The position numbers and the translations under genes were made by a program. From Flavonifractor sp. An82 (GTDB lineage Bacteria; Bacillota; Clostridia; Oscillospirales; Oscillospiraceae): a stretch of 64,000 nucleotides of DNA. Numbering within the stretch: the first letter of the stretch is position 1; every line of letters starts with the position of its first letter. The stretch is taken from the NCBI RefSeq assembly GCF_002159265.1, contig NZ_NFHG01000007.1, positions 1-64,000 of the forward strand, given 5' to 3'. A model generated the notes under the pieces. That model was not told where the DNA came from. It searched no databases and saw nothing but the letters and a program-made list of their open reading frames with translations. Shown here piece after piece: positions 61,043-64,000 of the stretch.

Positions 61043-62833
61043 ATGTTTCGCAGCCTGCACATGAAGCTCATGCTCATCATGACGCTGCTCATCATTCTGC
61101 TGATGACCGTTGTGGGCGCATTCCTCATCAACTCTGTGGCCAACTACTACACCCAGGACTTCTACACCCAGATGTCCGAGGCCTTCCAGGACGCAGTGTT
61201 CTGGTCCGACCTGACCACCCCCACTCCCGGCGAGGAGGACGGGGCAGCCAGCATTGCTGAGATCCTCAACACCTACAACGGAACCCTGGGTGTGGACAAC
61301 CGCAGCCGGAAATACTATGTGCTGGATGGCTCCGACGGCCATTTTCTGGCGGGCTCCGACGATCAGGACGCCGACCAGCCTCTGGACATGGACTCCCGCA
61401 ATCTGATGCGGGTGCTGGCCGGGGAGGAAAAGAGCGACGACTGCACCCCCTCCGCCTCCTACATGGACGTGGCGGTGGCGGTCCAGCGGGGCGGCCAGCG
61501 GTACATCATCTACGTCCGGGACGACGGCACCAACGCCGCCGCCCTGAACAGCGAGCTCATCACCCTCATTGTGGAGGCCCTGGTCTTTGGTCTGGTCATC
61601 TCGGTGCTCCTCTCCTTCCTGTTGTCCAAAACCCTGATCACCCCCATTGAGCGGCTCACCGAGGGAGCCGAGCGGGTGGCCAACGGCGACTTCTCCCAGA
61701 AGCTGGAGGTGGCCTCCCGGGACGAGATCGGCATCCTCACCGGCACCTTCAACGACATGGCCCGGCAGCTCCACCAAACCCTGGAAGAGGTGGAGAACGA
61801 GCGCAACAAGCTGGGCACCCTCTTCCTCCACATGACCGACGGCGTGGTGGCCTTCGCCCGGGACGGCGCGGTGATCCAGTCCAACCCCGCCGCCGAGGAG
61901 CTGCTGGGCATGGACATTCCCATCGGCGGCAGCGTCAACTACGACACCCTCTTCTCCGACATCGCCCCCCTCCAGGGGGTGCTGGCGGTGGAGTCCCCCG
62001 GCTATCTGGACGGAGTACGCAACGTGGGCGGCAAAAGCCTGGAGCTGCTGCTCACCCCCTTTGACCAGGAGCGGCTGGGCGGCGTGCTGGTAGTGATCCA
62101 CGACGTCACCGAACAGCACAAGACCGAGGAGATGCGCCGGGAATTTGTGGCCAACGTGTCCCACGAGCTGCGCACCCCCCTGACCAACATCCGCTCCTAC
62201 GCCGAAACACTGGTGGACAACGCCGGAGAGCTGCCCCCCGACACGGAGAAAAACTTCCTGGGGGTCATCCTCAACGAGTCCGACCGGATGACCCATATCG
62301 TTCAGGACCTGCTCACCCTGTCCCGGTTCGATTCCGGCCGGTCGGAGCTGAAGCTGGCCCCCTTCTCCTTCGGGCAGGCGGTACAGGACGTGTACAACGC
62401 CATCCTGATGGAGGCCCAGCGCCACGGCCATCAGGTGGAGCTGAAGCTCCCCTCCGCCCTGCCCGACATCGTGGGCGACCGGGAGCGTATCGTCCAGGTG
62501 ATGATGAACATCGTCTCCAACTCCATCAAGTACACCCCCGACGGCGGCCACATCCGCATCTCCGCCGGCCAGTGGCCGGGCAAGGTGTGGATGGAGGTGG
62601 CCGACAACGGCATCGGCATTCCCGAAGCCGACCGGGGCCGTATCTTTGAGCGCTTCTACCGGGTGGACAAGGCCCGCTCCCGGGAGTCAGGCGGCACCGG
62701 TTTGGGCCTCTCCATCGCCAAGGAGATCATCGACCGCCACGAGGGCATCATCGAGCTGCTGGACCGCCCCGGTCCCGGCCTGACGGTGCGCATCACCCTG
62801 CTGACGGAGGGACCACGCCATGGAAAGGAGTAA
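61043..62833 (+). CDS. WalK-like sensor histidine kinase
   Basis: A 596-residue membrane kinase. It has a first helix at residues 8-30, an extracytoplasmic domain of about 135 residues, a second helix (ELITLIVEALVFGLVISVLL), and HAMP (PIERLTEGAERVANGDFSQK). A PAS domain (about 260-350, FLHMTDGVVAFARDGAVIQS) precedes HisKA with FVANVSHELRTPLTNIRSYA. The ATPase domain has MMNIVSNSIKYTP and GGTGLGLSIAKEI. This order TM-sensor-TM-HAMP-PAS-kinase is that of WalK. The ATG at 61043 has GAGGAG 11 bases upstream. Its stop overlaps the YycH-like gene start by 14 bases. Confidence 0.9.
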   Translation: MFRSLHMKLMLIMTLLIILLMTVVGAFLINSVANYYTQDFYTQMSEAFQDAVFWSDLTTPTPGEEDGAASIAEILNTYNGTLGVDNRSRKYYVLDGSDGHFLAGSDDQDADQPLDMDSRNLMRVLAGEEKSDDCTPSASYMDVAVAVQRGGQRYIIYVRDDGTNAAALNSELITLIVEALVFGLVISVLLSFLLSKTLITPIERLTEGAERVANGDFSQKLEVASRDEIGILTGTFNDMARQLHQTLEEVENERNKLGTLFLHMTDGVVAFARDGAVIQSNPAAEELLGMDIPIGGSVNYDTLFSDIAPLQGVLAVESPGYLDGVRNVGGKSLELLLTPFDQERLGGVLVVIHDVTEQHKTEEMRREFVANVSHELRTPLTNIRSYAETLVDNAGELPPDTEKNFLGVILNESDRMTHIVQDLLTLSRFDSGRSELKLAPFSFGQAVQDVYNAILMEAQRHGHQVELKLPSALPDIVGDRERIVQVMMNIVSNSIKYTPDGGHIRISAGQWPGKVWMEVADNGIGIPEADRGRIFERFYRVDKARSRESGGTGLGLSIAKEIIDRHEGIIELLDRPGPGLTVRITLLTEGPRHGKE

Positions 62834-64000
62834 GCCCAGACGCCGCCGCAACCGGGGCATCGAGCGGCTCAAGAGCATCCTGATCGTGGTGCTCTCCCTC
62901 TCCGCGGTCTACCTGACCTTCCGCGCCCTGGTACAGAACGAGGTGCGCTCCGGCTCCCAGGGACTCCTGGGGTCGGTCCTCTCCCTGTTCCAGGACCAGG
63001 AGTCCACAGCACCCTCCAATCCCACCGGCAGCAGCGAACTGACTGCCGCCGCCCGGCCGGTGCGCATCGCCGTATATGACGGCGTCAACCGCTACGCCGT
63101 CCAGTATAATACCGCTCAGACCGACAAGCTCTTTGACACCCTGGGCATCCTGCTGGGGGAGGCCCTGACCAGCGCCAAGGCCCCTGGTGAGATTACGGAA
63201 CAGCAGTGGCAGGCCGCCCTCCAGTCTCCCAGCGTGTGGTTTGACTTTCTGGGGAACATTCCCCTGGAGACTCTCAGCGCCTGGACCGGCGGAGGGAGCG
63301 CCAACCATGTCCTGTCCGGCTCCGCCCGGCAGATCGCGGTAGCCCTGGATGGGCAGAACGTGCGGCTGTACTATCATAATGAAAGTGACGGCCTGTATTA
63401 TGCCTGCGAAACGGCGGTGGCCTACACCGGCCACATGGACGAGCTGGTGTCCGGCTACGGCGGTAACGGCACCTTTTTTGTCTTTGAGCTGGGGGAGGAC
63501 AGCGGCTACACCGGGCTGGACCCCTATGTGCTCATCTCCGCCTCCACCCCCACGCCCCCGGTCTACCGTGCCTCCAACCCGCTGTCCAGCCTGGAGGAAA
63601 GTCTGATCAGTGAGCTCCAGGAGGCCCTGTCCTTCCAGACCGCCTCCTACCCCATCCCCAACGGCATCCGCATCCGGGAAGGCCAGGAGACCCTGGAGAT
63701 CAACCGGGACGGCACCGTGGTATACAGCACTGCGGAGGACACCGCCTCCCGCTACCTGGTGGGGGACAGCGACGTGACCGAAGTGATCGAAACCACTTAT
63801 CGCCTGGCGGCCGACACGGTGGGCCGCTACTGTTCCGCCGCCCGCATCTATCTCATGGGCATAGAGCAGACGGAAGCGGGTGTAGAGGTCTCCTACGGTT
63901 ATTGCCTGAACGGTACCCAGGTCAGTCTCTCCGGTGGCGGCTATGCCGCCCGGTTTACCATCCGGGACGGACAGATCACCGCCTTTACCCTCCGCTTCCG
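62820..64000 (+). CDS. YycH-like regulator of WalK, cut by window edge
   Basis: An open frame of 393 complete codons that runs off the right edge. It starts at ATG 62820, overlapping the kinase gene. A basic N-terminus (ERSKPRRRRNRGIERLKS) is followed by one membrane helix (ILIVVLSLSAVYLTFRAL), and the rest lies outside. Its position after walK, the topology and the repeated alpha/beta layout fit YycH, which with YycI restrains WalK through the membrane. Sequence likeness is weak by eye, so the name rests mainly on context. A YycI-like gene would be expected just beyond the window. Confidence 0.65.
   Translation, partial: MERSKPRRRRNRGIERLKSILIVVLSLSAVYLTFRALVQNEVRSGSQGLLGSVLSLFQDQESTAPSNPTGSSELTAAARPVRIAVYDGVNRYAVQYNTAQTDKLFDTLGILLGEALTSAKAPGEITEQQWQAALQSPSVWFDFLGNIPLETLSAWTGGGSANHVLSGSARQIAVALDGQNVRLYYHNESDGLYYACETAVAYTGHMDELVSGYGGNGTFFVFELGEDSGYTGLDPYVLISASTPTPPVYRASNPLSSLEESLISELQEALSFQTASYPIPNGIRIREGQETLEINRDGTVVYSTAEDTASRYLVGDSDVTEVIETTYRLAADTVGRYCSAARIYLMGIEQTEAGVEVSYGYCLNGTQVSLSGGGYAARFTIRDGQITAFTLRF

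Noticed and set aside
59555-62551. A 998-codon minus-strand open frame
   Set aside because: It lies opposite the Nudix, response-regulator and kinase genes, which have clear motifs; composition is typical of a shadow frame.

Overview
The window looks like a chromosome segment from a GC-rich, anaerobic, spore-former-type Firmicute. A gut Oscillospiraceae lineage (Flavonifractor, Intestinimonas or Lawsonibacter-like) is my best guess. This is an inference from GGAGG-type ribosome sites, SLH-domain surface protein, a WalRK-YycH locus, tmRNA with a VVLAAA tag and the overall gene families. No 16S rRNA gene is present, so the genus is not proven.

Left accessory part (about 1-12,140). Positions 1-3,833 hold a mobilisable element or its remnant: a large serine recombinase, two MobC-like ribbon-helix-helix proteins, an oriT-like hairpin, no relaxase gene, and two dense arrays of hairpins built on shared cores. 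Positions 3,834-12,050 are a minus-strand type I restriction-modification operon: XRE regulator, hsdM, hsdS, then accessory genes (DUF2971 and a DUF4062 gene split exactly at an A_AAA_AAG slippery heptamer), then hsdR. A hybrid fragment between the two accessory genes, hsdR start joined to hsdS end, shows that the hsdS-hsdR interval has been a cargo slot extended by unequal recombination.

Core part (about 12,200-64,000). In order: amidohydrolase; two-component system with an HtrA protease; CDF metal transporter; orphan kinase-like protein; gapA; pyridoxal kinase; tRNA-Leu(UAG) and M18 aminopeptidase; a MacB-type ABC export operon; ECF sigma/anti-sigma pair; CstA transporter; NYN protein; murA, walJ-like and rlmH; phosphoglucomutase; an operon of membrane-fusion protein, ABC exporter and SLH protein; a ParB-like/BMP fusion with a metallophosphoesterase; an amylosucrase-like protein that has lost its catalytic residues; NhaC; a Crp-controlled molybdopterin oxidoreductase operon; a pair of flavodoxin-like proteins; CBS-type pyrophosphatase; smpB-cyclophilin-ssrA; a MecA-like adaptor; and Nudix-WalR-WalK-YycH, cut by the right edge.

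Most promising for novelty are the mosaic restriction cargo slot, the possible programmed frameshift in the DUF4062 gene, the alternating hairpin arrays, the dead amylosucrase and the cytosolic ParB-BMP fusion. Everything here was read by eye from the sequence and translations. Family names are recognitions from memory, not database results.
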